A stretch of DNA of 64,000 nt from Corynebacterium aquilae DSM 44791 (lineage in GTDB: Bacteria > Actinomycetota > Actinomycetes > Mycobacteriales > Mycobacteriaceae), in NCBI RefSeq assembly GCF_001941445.1, contig NZ_CP009245.1, positions 1,015,992 to 1,079,991 on the forward strand. The letters run 5' to 3'. Below the pieces are notes generated by a model that saw only the letters and a program-made list of their open reading frames with translations, was not told where the DNA came from and searched no databases. Below, in pieces: positions 27,532-36,221 of this stretch (position 1 is the first letter of the stretch; each line of letters opens with the position of its first letter). A program made the translations under genes and the position numbers.

Positions 27532-28743
27532 TCAGTCCCGCCCCGCATCCCTCACAATGCCCGCCGGGGCAGTGGTCTCCACAAAAAGATCCGCGCGGGC
27601 ACGCTCCCCAGTTTTCACATCAATCCACTCCCCAACGAAACGCAGCACCACAGCCACCATCGCGGCCAGCGGCACCGCGAAAAACGCGCCAGGAATCCCA
27701 AACTGGGACGCCCCCACCGTCACCGACAACAGCACAATCACCGGGTGTAGATCCATCGCCTTCGACTGCAGCAGGGGAGAAAGCACGTTGCCCTCCAATT
27801 GCTGCACCGCAATCACCAACACCGCAACCATGATCGCGTGCGACATGCCATGCGACACGAAAGCCACCAGCACCGCCAAAGCCCCGGCCACCACAGCACC
27901 CACAATCGGCACGAAACCGGCGGCAAAAGTCAGCACCGCCAACGCCAACGCCATCGGGATACCCATCAACACCAGACCGCCACCAATGCACACAGCATCC
28001 ACCAAAGACACCACAGCCTGGGCGCGAATAAAACCGCTCAAAGTCACCCAGCAGCGAGTTAACACCTCCCCGAGATAACCCCCAGCCCGCCGACCGGCGA
28101 CCCTTTGCACCCATGGCAGAAAACGATGGCCATCTTTGAGGATGAAAAAGCACAGGACCGTGACGATCATCAGATTGACGATCACGCTTCCCGCCATCCC
28201 CAAACCTGCAAACACCTGGCCGGCGATCACCCCCATGCGCTGCTGCAGCCACACCGCGCCGTCAGTAAACCACCGATCCAGATCCTCATCCCGGATGTTC
28301 AGCGGTGGACCCTGCAGCCACAACTCCAACTGCTGCACGCCTTGGAAAGCCTGGAAGTACAAAGTGTGCGACTGGCGCGCCACGCTGGGCGCCAAACTGA
28401 CAAACAACCCACCAGCGATACCGAAAGTCGACAGCAGCACGAGCAACGCGGAAAGGCCCGAAGGAATACCCCGCGAGGTCAACCAGCGGGCCGGGGCGAT
28501 CAAAACGGTCGCCACAATCAAGGCGATTGCTAGTGGCAGCAGCGCCTGCCCCGCCGCCTGAATACCCCACCAGGCGGCATAGGCGGTCACACCAATGACG
28601 AGCAGGCGAACACACCACCACGCCACCTGTTTGACGCTTTCACCGATGACATCGGTGCGATCGGGGCGCGCGTCCGACCCAGAAACCTCTACCGCTTTCT
28701 GGTGATCTTGAAATTCGGAAAACTCGTGCGAAGTCACACCCAT
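27532..28743 (-). CDS. AI-2E family transporter (PerM/YhhT-like)
   Basis: 403 residues with about eight membrane segments, among them VRLLVIGVTAYAAWWGIQAAG, LLPLAIALIVATVLIAPA, SGLSALLVLLSTFGIAGGLFVSLAP and the C-terminal GIPGAFFAVPLAAMVAVVLRFVGEW. The conserved EGNVLSPLLQSKAMDLHPVIVLLSVTVGAS is the family signature. Members export diverse small molecules or act as sodium/proton antiporters; no substrate can be assigned. The ATG at 28743 gives the usual N-terminus; a start at 28821 would add 26 unlikely residues. Confidence 0.88.
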   Translation of the reverse strand: MGVTSHEFSEFQDHQKAVEVSGSDARPDRTDVIGESVKQVAWWCVRLLVIGVTAYAAWWGIQAAGQALLPLAIALIVATVLIAPARWLTSRGIPSGLSALLVLLSTFGIAGGLFVSLAPSVARQSHTLYFQAFQGVQQLELWLQGPPLNIRDEDLDRWFTDGAVWLQQRMGVIAGQVFAGLGMAGSVIVNLMIVTVLCFFILKDGHRFLPWVQRVAGRRAGGYLGEVLTRCWVTLSGFIRAQAVVSLVDAVCIGGGLVLMGIPMALALAVLTFAAGFVPIVGAVVAGALAVLVAFVSHGMSHAIMVAVLVIAVQQLEGNVLSPLLQSKAMDLHPVIVLLSVTVGASQFGIPGAFFAVPLAAMVAVVLRFVGEWIDVKTGERARADLFVETTAPAGIVRDAGRD

Positions 28744-28886
28744 ATTGTTCCATGTAAACCAGCCACAAAAGCACAACAGTTGTTGAAGATAGAAAAAGCC
28801 GCCGCGAAAAAGCCACACCAAAAGTGCGTTGCTTTCCGCGACGGCAGTACATCGACGGTGAAAGAGAAATCAGCCGCTGGTGGCTT

Positions 28887-29054
28887 TTACTCTTCTTCCT
28901 GAGCGATCAGTACGTCATCGGTGGCGTATTCGGCTTCACCGAGAACACCGGAGGCCTCATCGGGGTGTCGTCGAAGGGCCACGATGCTGGCGGCCAGGCC
29001 GCCCCAAATAATGACGATGAACAACACCATCATCATGATTGCGATACCGGACAT
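28887..29054 (-). CDS. metS: Methionine/alanine import NSS transporter small subunit
   Basis: A 55-residue gene whose ATG at 29054 follows immediately after the metP stop (29057-29055). The product starts MSGIAIMMMVLFIVIIWGGL, a single membrane helix, followed by RRHPDEASG and an acidic end (LIAQEEE). This is the pattern of MetS, the small subunit needed for MetP activity in Corynebacterium glutamicum. It is too short for usual ORF thresholds. The pair is translated from one mRNA. Confidence 0.9.
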   Translation of the reverse strand: MSGIAIMMMVLFIVIIWGGLAASIVALRRHPDEASGVLGEAEYATDDVLIAQEEE

Positions 29055-30692
29055 TTACTTTGCCTCCTGCTCGCTCGCGAAACCTGCGTGGCGGGTCTCT
29101 TGGGGGGTGTACTTCTGCGGAATCTCGATGGTGCGTTCCATGTCGGGGTCGACACCGAAGTCGGAGCCAGGGGGGCCGATCAGGGAGACCTCGCCGCGCC
29201 AGGGCATCACGGACAGCATGAAGGAACCGACGAGGATGACGGCCAGCACGCCCCAGCCCCACATGATCAGCTGGGTGTTCGAGTAGTCGCCGCCGCCGTA
29301 GCCTTCACGCACCAGGGTCATCAGCTCCTGCAGCAGGGTGTAGCCCAGCACGATGGTGGTGATGTTGACGACGCAGATGCGCCAGATGGTGCCGACGTGG
29401 AAGGAGGACACCGCGTTGAGGTGCAGGGCGAATTCGCCGATGCGGCGCAGGATCCAGTCGATCACCACGATGGAGATCAGTGCGACTGCCACGATGCCCA
29501 CGTTGTTGGTGAACTTGTCCATGATGTCCAAGGTGGCCAACGCGGAAGTGGTGGAGAACAAGGCCAGGGAGATCAGGGCCATGGCAACACCGACGGAAAC
29601 AGCCGCAGTCTTGCGGGGCAGATCCAGCTTGTCCTTCACTGCGGAGACAACGACCTCCAGCAGAGAGAACATGGAGGTGAAGCCCGCGACGGTCAGGGAG
29701 CCGAAGAACAGGGTGCCGAAGATGGCGCCCATCGGCATCTGGTTGATGATCGTCGGGAATGCGATGAAGGCCAGGCCGATACCGGAGGAAACAACCTCAT
29801 CGACCGGGACGTTTTGCTGCATGGACATGTAGCCCAGGGCGGCGAAGACGCCGATACCAGCCAGCACCTCGAAGGAGGAGTTCGCGAAACCGGTGACCAG
29901 GCCGGTGCCGGTCAGGTTGGTGCGGGGCTTGAGGTAGGAGGAGTAGGTCAGCATGATGCCGAAGCCCACCGATAGGGAGAAGAAGATCTGGCCATAGGCG
30001 GCCACCCACACGCTGGGATTCTTCAACGCGCTCCAGTTCGGGGTGAACAGGGCGTCCAAGCCTCCGCTAGCGCCCGGCAGGAACAGAGCCTGAATGACGA
30101 CGATGATGAACAGGACCGTCAGGATCGGCATGAAGATCTTCGCGGTCTTACCAATGCCTTCATCGACGCCCATAGCCAGAACCACGATGGCCACGATCCA
30201 GACCAAGGCCAAGGTGATGGCGATCTGGCTGACGATCGAGGTGGAGAAGGTCTGATCGGCTTCCATCTTCAAGAAGTCGCTGAAGAAGTAGGTGTTGGGG
30301 TCGGCACCCCATGCCTTGGTGAAGCTCTTCACGGTGTACAGGCCAGCCCAGGCGATGATGGCGGCGTAGTAGATGGTGATGAAGAAGGAAATGCCGACCT
30401 GGATCCAGCCGACCGGCTCAGCCCAAGCCTTGATGCGGCGGAACGCCAGGGGAGCGGAGCCGCGGAAGCGGTGGCCCAGGGCGTAGTCCAGGAAGAGCAG
30501 CGGGATGCCCGCAGTCAGCAGGGCGATGATGTAGGGCACGAGGAACGCGCCGCCGCCGTTTTCGTATGCGACATAGGGGAAACGCCAAATGTTACCCAGA
30601 CCCACGGCGGAGCCGATGGCCGCCAAGAGGAAGGCCAGACGGGAGGAGAACACTTCGCGGCTTGGTGACGCGGTGGTGGTGTCGGTCGACAT
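29055..30692 (-). CDS. metP: Na+-dependent methionine/alanine importer, NSS family
   Basis: 545 residues with about twelve membrane helices. The neurotransmitter-sodium-symporter signature GSAVGLGNIWRFPYVAYENGGGAFL is at the N-terminus (helix 1, sodium and substrate site). The length and the adjacent small gene identify it as the MetP subunit of the MetPS secondary importer for methionine and alanine. GGAAAGG stands before the ATG at 30692. The 450-base upstream region holds palindromes that may be operators. An alternative substrate cannot be excluded, since NSS members differ by few residues. Confidence 0.9.
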   Translation of the reverse strand: MSTDTTTASPSREVFSSRLAFLLAAIGSAVGLGNIWRFPYVAYENGGGAFLVPYIIALLTAGIPLLFLDYALGHRFRGSAPLAFRRIKAWAEPVGWIQVGISFFITIYYAAIIAWAGLYTVKSFTKAWGADPNTYFFSDFLKMEADQTFSTSIVSQIAITLALVWIVAIVVLAMGVDEGIGKTAKIFMPILTVLFIIVVIQALFLPGASGGLDALFTPNWSALKNPSVWVAAYGQIFFSLSVGFGIMLTYSSYLKPRTNLTGTGLVTGFANSSFEVLAGIGVFAALGYMSMQQNVPVDEVVSSGIGLAFIAFPTIINQMPMGAIFGTLFFGSLTVAGFTSMFSLLEVVVSAVKDKLDLPRKTAAVSVGVAMALISLALFSTTSALATLDIMDKFTNNVGIVAVALISIVVIDWILRRIGEFALHLNAVSSFHVGTIWRICVVNITTIVLGYTLLQELMTLVREGYGGGDYSNTQLIMWGWGVLAVILVGSFMLSVMPWRGEVSLIGPPGSDFGVDPDMERTIEIPQKYTPQETRHAGFASEQEAK

Positions 30693-30856
30693 GCGTGCCA
30701 GCCTTTCCGAAAGTTGGTGGAATCAAAACACTTGTGGGGCCACACCCAGTGGGTGTTGGTTTTGGCCCCGGGGAACCACTGGGAGGGGCAGTTGTCGTTG
30801 CGGACGCTTTTGCGTACAGCTTTGCGACAGCTGTCATCCAGGAGATTCCCAGTTAG

Positions 30857-30893
30857 TGATATGACAATATCAAATCTGTTCCACAGTGTGGAA
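30857..30893 (-). promoter_or_regulatory. Two palindromes in the metP upstream region
   Basis: TGATAT-GACA-ATATCA (30857-30872) and TTCCACA-G-TGTGGAA (30879-30893) are both perfect inverted repeats, 165-200 bases before metP. AT-rich sequence with TATTGT-like -10 candidates surrounds them. They do not match the known McbR site. The remainder of the 30693-31157 gap shows no gene; GATAGGAT ahead of ychF looks like a -10 for a leaderless transcript. Confidence 0.5.
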
Positions 30894-31157
30894 TATGTTG
30901 TCCAAATCGTTAGCTGAGCTACCCCCGAAAGTCCCCCAATCCAGGCATTGTTTATGTAAAGTCCCAGGTAACGACCCACAGGTAAACAAAACCTGATGAA
31001 AGTGGGATCCCAAACCTTGGGATTGGGGTGGTCGACGTTTCGAACGATAGGCGGATGGGGGAGGAATGACCCTCCACTGGGCGCGCCGGCAAGGGGGGTG
31101 ATATGACTGTAAAAGCAAAAGGGACAATAGGCACTCCACTTGATAGGATTGCCCACC

Positions 31158-32237
31158 GTGAGCCTTACTCTTGGAATTGTCGGTCTGCCCAACGTGGGCA
31201 AGTCCACCCTCTTTAATGCATTGACCCGAAACGACGTCCTGGCGGCGAACTACCCGTTCGCCACCATCGAGCCCAACGTGGGCCTGGTGGAGCTCCCGGA
31301 CGAGCGCCTAACCAAGCTCGCCGAGATCTTCGGCTCTGAGCGCATTCTCCCGGCCACGGTGTCCTTCGTCGACATTGCCGGCATCGTTAAAGGCGCTTCC
31401 GAGGGCGAAGGCTTGGGCAACAAGTTCCTGGCCAACATCCGCGAAGCAGACGCCATTTGTCAGGTCGTGCGCGCTTTTGCCGACGATGACGTCATTCACG
31501 TCGACGGCCGTGTCGACCCCCGCAGCGACATCTCTGTCATCGAGACCGAGCTGATCCTGGCCGACCTGCAGACCATCGAAAAGGCACTGCCTCGCCTGGA
31601 AAAGGAAGCCAAGAAGGATAAGTCCAAGGCTGAAGAAGTTGAGGCCGTTAAGAAGGCACAGGCTGTGCTCGAGGACGATCGCACCCTGTTCCACGCCAAG
31701 GACGAACTGAACTTGGATGCGCTGCGCGAGTTGCACCTGCTGACCGCCAAGCCCTTCCTCTATGTCTTCAACTCCGATGAGGGCGTGTTGACCGACGAGG
31801 GCAAAAAGCAGGAGCTGCGCGACATGGTCGCCCCTGCCGACTGTGTCTTCCTCGATGCCAAGACCGAAACTGAGCTGCTGGAACTCGACGAAGAAGAAGC
31901 GGCTGAGCTGCTCGAGTCCGTCGGCCAGCACGAGCCGGGCCTGCACTCCCTGGCCAAGGCTGGCTTCGCTACCCTCGGCCTGCAGACCTACCTGACCGCC
32001 GGCCCGAAGGAAGCTCGCGCATGGACCATCCACAAGGGCGATACCGCCCCGCAGGCTGCTGGCGTGATCCACACCGACTTTGAGCGTGGCTTCATTAAGG
32101 CTGAAATCGTCTCCTTCGACGATCTCGTCGCCGCGGGCTCCATGAACGAAGCCAAGGCTCAGGGCAAGGTCCGCCAGGAAGGCAAGGACTACATCATGAG
32201 CGATGGCGACGTGGTGGAGTTCAAGTTCAACGTTTAG
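31158..32237 (+). CDS. ychF: Redox-regulated ATPase/GTPase YchF (OLA1 family)
   Basis: 359 residues from a GTG at 31158. G-domain motifs: GLPNVGKSTLFNALT (P-loop), NYPFATIEPNVG, FVDIAGIVKGASEGEGLGNKFL and the ATP-preferring replacement of NKxD by the NSDE region (FNSDEG). A helical arm (residues about 130-200) and a C-terminal TGS domain with TIHKGDTAPQAAGVIHTDFERGFIKAE complete the family. YchF binds ribosomes and modulates stress responses. A TAGGAT -10 lies 8 bases upstream, so it is probably leaderless. Confidence 0.96.
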   Translation: MSLTLGIVGLPNVGKSTLFNALTRNDVLAANYPFATIEPNVGLVELPDERLTKLAEIFGSERILPATVSFVDIAGIVKGASEGEGLGNKFLANIREADAICQVVRAFADDDVIHVDGRVDPRSDISVIETELILADLQTIEKALPRLEKEAKKDKSKAEEVEAVKKAQAVLEDDRTLFHAKDELNLDALRELHLLTAKPFLYVFNSDEGVLTDEGKKQELRDMVAPADCVFLDAKTETELLELDEEEAAELLESVGQHEPGLHSLAKAGFATLGLQTYLTAGPKEARAWTIHKGDTAPQAAGVIHTDFERGFIKAEIVSFDDLVAAGSMNEAKAQGKVRQEGKDYIMSDGDVVEFKFNV

Positions 32238-32347
32238 CTTAAATAATGGTTTTCCTTGCGGATTGCTCAATGGTCGCAGGTACTTGTGTTTCGACGCTGA
32301 CGTGTCGTGATGTTTCACGAAGCTTTAATCCCGTGAGCACATAGCAA

Positions 32348-32398
32348 AGCCGGCTGTTGCGGTGCGAGAATGCACTTTCGCAACAGCCGGCTGTTGTT
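32348..32398. terminator. Bidirectional terminator after ychF
   Basis: AGCCGGCTGTTGCG (32348-32361) pairs with CGCAACAGCCGGCT (32379-32392), then TGTTGTTT. An inner GTGC/GCAC stem strengthens it. The converging lipoprotein gene ends 70 bases beyond. Confidence 0.8.
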
Positions 32399-32464
32399 TA
32401 TCAAAGAACTGTTGCCGTTGGGCAGTGGGTCTTTGAAAAGCCTTGTGACGCCTTCCTGTGGATC

Positions 32465-33127
32465 TTAGGTTGCGGAGGCGGTCAGTACGCCCGGGCCGAT
32501 TTCGCCCACGGGGCCGTTGGTGGAGGTCACAGTGATGACGCCATTGTCGCCCTCAGTGAAGGTCAGCTCGTCGGGAACACCGTCAGTGGTGTATACCCAT
32601 GCCTCACCCGGAACCAGCTTCGGGGTGTCGTGCGGGCCTGCAAAGCCCTGGGTGGTGCATTCCAGTCCGCCCTTGCCGTCGCGGTAGGTCAGGATTGGTG
32701 AGGTCTGATTAGACGGAGGGCAATCCGGCAGTTCGTCTACTGCGGGGGCTTGTTTGGACAAGCACCTCATGTCAATGGTGCTTGCGGGTCCATCGGCAGG
32801 GCCGAAGGCAGCGATCTCGCAGCGGGTGGATCCGTCACTGCTGTCTACGGCTTGCATGTCCTTGAGATCCAGGTTCGAGGTATCCGAGGCGGCGACCTGG
32901 GTCGTCGTGTTCTCGGGGGTCTTCTCGCCGCTGGTAACGACGACATCTTCTGCCATGACGTCTTGCGTCTTGGTGACGGTTTCTGCCGTGGCGTTTGCCG
33001 TTTCGGCGACGGTCGAGGTTGCCTCAGCGTCACCGTCGGTGCTGCAGGCCATCAGTCCCAGGCCAAGGGTTGCGATGGCTGCTGCCCGTGTTGCGGTCTT
33101 CAGGTGTTTGCTTGTGATTGGGGACAT
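32465..33127 (-). CDS. Secreted lipoprotein, function unknown
   Basis: 220 residues. Signal peptide with RAAAIATLGLGLMAC and the lipid-bearing Cys at about 28, followed by a 60-residue Thr/Glu/Ala-rich linker and a globular part with four Cys (RCEIAAF, DMRCLSK, PDCPP, LECTTQG) that probably form two disulfides. The end reads GEAWVYTTDGVPDELTFTEGDNGVITVTSTNG, a beta-rich pattern. AAAGGA precedes the ATG at 33127. No named domain is recognised. Confidence 0.7.
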   Translation of the reverse strand: MSPITSKHLKTATRAAAIATLGLGLMACSTDGDAEATSTVAETANATAETVTKTQDVMAEDVVVTSGEKTPENTTTQVAASDTSNLDLKDMQAVDSSDGSTRCEIAAFGPADGPASTIDMRCLSKQAPAVDELPDCPPSNQTSPILTYRDGKGGLECTTQGFAGPHDTPKLVPGEAWVYTTDGVPDELTFTEGDNGVITVTSTNGPVGEIGPGVLTASAT

Positions 33128-33559
33128 TGTGCGTGTCCTTTCTTTCGATGTTCGGTGTGCTTCTAGGTGGGGAACCACCATCGAACAAAGCGTCGGAAGA
33201 CTTGTCACCCTGTTTAGCAAACCCCACCCCAATTTCTCACCCGTTGGGGTGTGTGGTGGGTGGTGTGATGCTGCTGCATGCCCGATACTTCACGTCTGGC
33301 TGGGGAAAAGCTGGCAAGGGCAATCGGGGCTTTTCGTGTATTGCAGCCCTACTGTGTCACCAGCGGGCACAGCCGGTGCAGGGCACTTTGCTGTCCTGCA
33401 AACCGGGGGAGTGGTGGGCGTTGTGGTTCTGCCGCAAACTAGCAGTTGAGTGATGAAACCCTGTGAATGGGCTTTTTGGTGTCGTGTTGGTGACGACAGC
33501 TGGTGTTTTTCAGCGCTGGTGGCGGGGTGGTGCGACGCTACTGATTGTAGGCTGGCTTC
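33128..33559. other. Intergenic region of 432 bases
   Basis: No frame encodes a recognisable protein; the open minus-strand frame has neither a fitting start nor coding-like composition. TAGGCT at 33548-33553 lies 6 bases before the ATG at 33560 and may be the -10 of a leaderless promoter for the next gene. Confidence 0.4.
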
Positions 33560-34195
33560 ATGGACCAACAGCGCAGATGCTTGAGTTTGGTGTCTTTCTA
33601 TTTCGGTCGCTCGGTAGCGCGGGCGATCGAGGGCAAGGAGTGGGGAGAGGCTGCGGTGCGGTCGATTAGTGAACGCGCGTATCGGGATGTGTGTCGCACC
33701 ATGCATGGGGTGGGGGCGTGGGAGGGCAATAGGCAGGCCAAGAAGGATGTTGCGGCTTTACTGAAACGTTTTGTTGATGGGCTTTCCGAGGTGAAGTCAC
33801 AGGATGACTTCGACCTTCGGCATGAGCAGTGGTGCGAGTCGGTGATATCCATATTCACCGATGCTTCTTCCGGCGTGGTTTGTCACTACGGGCAGGTGCA
33901 GAAGTGGATCAATATGGCGTTGAAGTACTTTGCGGTCTTGGATCATCCGCAGGTGCGTAAGGCATATTCCTATCTGCATGTTCCGCTCGATAGGGATGTG
34001 TTGCAGCAGGCCAAGGATTTTTCTAAGGTGTCGGTGCCCGAGGGGGTGTGGTCGAAGATGTCGAAGTCGGAATACGATCGGGTGCAGCTGGCAATCCGTG
34101 ATGCTGTGTCGTCGGAATCGCGCGAGGATCGGAAGAGTCCGAAGGATTGGAAATGCCCGATGGATTGGGAGGTGCATGCCTGGATGCAGGCTTGA
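33560..34195 (+). CDS. Unrecognised soluble protein
   Basis: 211 residues, no signal peptide and no membrane segment. It is rich in Lys, Ser, Trp and Cys and predicted mostly helical. The most conserved-looking part is CHYGQVQKWINMALKYFAVLDHPQVRKAYSYLHVPLDRDVL; a similar GxAQKWxNMxxKY pattern occurs in uncharacterised proteins of Firmicutes and Actinobacteria, but I cannot name a function. Codon use (frequent GTG, TTG, CGG and T-ending codons) is unlike the C-ending style of the neighbours and suggests recent acquisition. It stands alone between a lipoprotein and an MFS gene. Confidence 0.6.
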   Translation: MDQQRRCLSLVSFYFGRSVARAIEGKEWGEAAVRSISERAYRDVCRTMHGVGAWEGNRQAKKDVAALLKRFVDGLSEVKSQDDFDLRHEQWCESVISIFTDASSGVVCHYGQVQKWINMALKYFAVLDHPQVRKAYSYLHVPLDRDVLQQAKDFSKVSVPEGVWSKMSKSEYDRVQLAIRDAVSSESREDRKSPKDWKCPMDWEVHAWMQA

Positions 34196-34245
34196 CCCAC
34201 TGTGTGGGGCGGACGGTGTTGTGGTGTTGGTGGGGTGCTTGTGGC

Positions 34246-35535
34246 TTAGTTATGGTGTACCTGCAGGTGTTTTGAGTTGGCGAAAAGCCAGATCACGCCG
34301 GTGATAACTGCTAGGGCGCCGGCGAGGTAGGGTTGGCCGCCGCGTAGCGCGCCGGCGACGATGGGGGAGATCGCCCCGCCGAGGAAGCGGATTCCGGAGT
34401 AGGTGGAGGAGGCGACGGGGCGGGGGAGGTCGGAGACCTCCATCACGACTTCGGTCATCACCGTGTTGACGATGCCGAGGGCGGCGCCGGCGATGATGAC
34501 GCACGCGATGAGGATGTGCAGGTGGTTGGCTTCCAGGGCCATGATCCCAAGGATGATGGCGAAGGTGATCAGCGCTGCGGCGAGGACGCGGACGTGGCCG
34601 TGGGTGTTGGTTAGTCGCGGTGCGACGATGACGGAGGTGATGGCCAATAGGGTGCCCCAGCCGAAGAAGATCAGGCCTAGCTCGTGGGCACCGAAACTGG
34701 TGTTGCCGGCAGCGTGTGCGGCGGCTTCCAGGGGGAAGGGGCTGTATGCCAGGAGGGTGAAAAATCCGAAGTTGTAGAGCAGTGCTACCAGGCAGACGGT
34801 GCGGATGCCGGGGTGGGTGAGTGCTGTGAAAGCGGCAAAGATGTCGTTGCTTCGGCGCGGGGGAGTTGTCGGGGTGGCGAGGTCACTAGCTGTAGCAGCT
34901 GGGCCGCCGCTTTTGGCTTCTGCTTGGTGTAATTCGGCCGTGTTTTGTGCCGCGCGCAGGGATGTCTTTTTGGGCTTTCCTGGCAGCATGATGGCGATGG
35001 CGATGACCCCAATGAGCATCAGGGCTGCGGTGCCGTAGAAGGGGCCGCGCCAGCTGATGCCGCCGAGGAAGCCGCCGAGCAGTGGTCCGGTGGCGATGCC
35101 GATGCCGAGGGCGGCCTCGTACATGATGATGGCCTGGGCGGTGTTGGCGCAGGCGCCGACGATGGTGGATAGTGCTGTGGAGATAAACAGGGCGTTGCCG
35201 AGCCCCCATCCGGCGCGGAAGTTGATGATTGCGCCAATTGAGCCGGCACTGCCGGCGAGTGCTGCGAAGGCCACGATGAGGGTGAGCCCTATCAGCAGGG
35301 TGTTTTTGGCGCCGATTTTTCCCGAGATGAAGCTGGAGAAAAACATCGTCGCCGAGGTGATGAACAGGTAGCTGGTGAACAGGAGCATCGACTGCGCTGG
35401 GGTGGCGTTGAGTGAGTGGCTGATCGCCGGGAGGATGGGGTCGACTAGGCCGATGCCCATGAAGGCGATGACGCAGGCGAAGGCGACGGCGTAGACGGAG
35501 CGGTTGGGTTGTGGTGTGGCAGTCGATGCAGACAC
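34246..35535 (-). CDS. MFS transporter (12-TM drug:H+ antiporter-like)
   Basis: 429 residues from a GTG at 35535. VYAVAFACVIAFMGIGLVDPILPAI in helix 1, GKIGAKNTLLIGLTLIVAF for the helix 2-3 loop and GIGIATGPLLGGFLGG (motif C of exporters) mark a DHA1-like exporter. The central cytoplasmic loop of about 55 residues is charged and low-complexity. It is read from the same direction as the MarR gene upstream (35621-36064), the usual pairing of a drug exporter with its local repressor. Substrate unknown. Confidence 0.85.
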   Translation of the reverse strand: MSASTATPQPNRSVYAVAFACVIAFMGIGLVDPILPAISHSLNATPAQSMLLFTSYLFITSATMFFSSFISGKIGAKNTLLIGLTLIVAFAALAGSAGSIGAIINFRAGWGLGNALFISTALSTIVGACANTAQAIIMYEAALGIGIATGPLLGGFLGGISWRGPFYGTAALMLIGVIAIAIMLPGKPKKTSLRAAQNTAELHQAEAKSGGPAATASDLATPTTPPRRSNDIFAAFTALTHPGIRTVCLVALLYNFGFFTLLAYSPFPLEAAAHAAGNTSFGAHELGLIFFGWGTLLAITSVIVAPRLTNTHGHVRVLAAALITFAIILGIMALEANHLHILIACVIIAGAALGIVNTVMTEVVMEVSDLPRPVASSTYSGIRFLGGAISPIVAGALRGGQPYLAGALAVITGVIWLFANSKHLQVHHN

Positions 35536-35620
35536 GTGGGTGGGCTGTCCTTAGGGGGTCGGTGTGTGAAGGGGGCTTAGTGGTGGGGAGCTGCTGGTGG
35601 CTGGTGGGGGCTGGGGTTGT

Positions 35621-36064
35621 TTAGAGGTTGCTGTCGTGGTTATTCAGGGAGCGGTCGATGATTTCGACGGTGCGGCGCACGGCGGCGATGTCTTCGTCGC
35701 TGAGCCATTTGAAGCCGGGGGAGAGGTAGTCGGCGGCGCTTTTGCGGTTGTTGGCCAGGTGCTCGTGTCCTTTGTCGGTGAGGTAGAGGTGGGTGACGCG
35801 AGCGTCCTCGCCGGGTTGGCGGCGGACGAGGGCTTCGTCGACGAGTTTGCCGACGAGTCGGGTGGCCACCGGTTGGGAGCAGCCGTATCCGGTGGCGAAG
35901 GTGCCGATGGTGATGCCGGGGTATTGGTCGACGACGGACAGTGCCCGCCAGGTGGCGGCGCTGTCGCCGGCGAAGGCTTCGCGGGTGACGCGTCGGATCA
36001 GTTGTCCGGCGGCGATGAGGAGCTCGATGCTCACATTTTCTGAGTCGGTGTGCTGGTCTGCCAT
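35621..36064 (-). CDS. MarR-family transcriptional regulator
   Basis: 147 residues with the winged helix-turn-helix of MarR: ALSVVDQYPGITIGTFATGYGCSQPVATRLVGKLVDEALVRRQPGEDARVTHLYLTDKG, flanked by the dimer helices. GAGG lies before the ATG at 36064. It is encoded 85 bases upstream of the MFS exporter and presumably represses both; the palindrome at 36135-36147 is the candidate operator. Confidence 0.88.
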   Translation of the reverse strand: MADQHTDSENVSIELLIAAGQLIRRVTREAFAGDSAATWRALSVVDQYPGITIGTFATGYGCSQPVATRLVGKLVDEALVRRQPGEDARVTHLYLTDKGHEHLANNRKSAADYLSPGFKWLSDEDIAAVRRTVEIIDRSLNNHDSNL

Positions 36065-36134
36065 GAAATATGCCTCGTGGGTGATGGAAGTTTTGTAGAT
36101 TAACTGGTGGGGGTTTGGTTCCCCCTTAAGTAAT

Positions 36135-36147
36135 ATACCTAAGGTAT
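36135..36147. promoter_or_regulatory. Palindrome between marR and glycerate kinase
   Basis: ATACCT-A-AGGTAT is a perfect 6-bp inverted repeat in an AT-rich stretch, 71 bases before the MarR start and 75 before the divergent kinase. On the minus strand it overlaps a TATATT that could serve as -10. MarR proteins bind such sites; control of the divergent kinase is also possible. Confidence 0.5.
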
Positions 36148-36221
36148 TTAAAGCGCAAGTCCTTTTCTGAGAAAACCTCTTTCACACCCCGCGCAACACA
36201 AAAATCACCTAGCCTTTCGAC

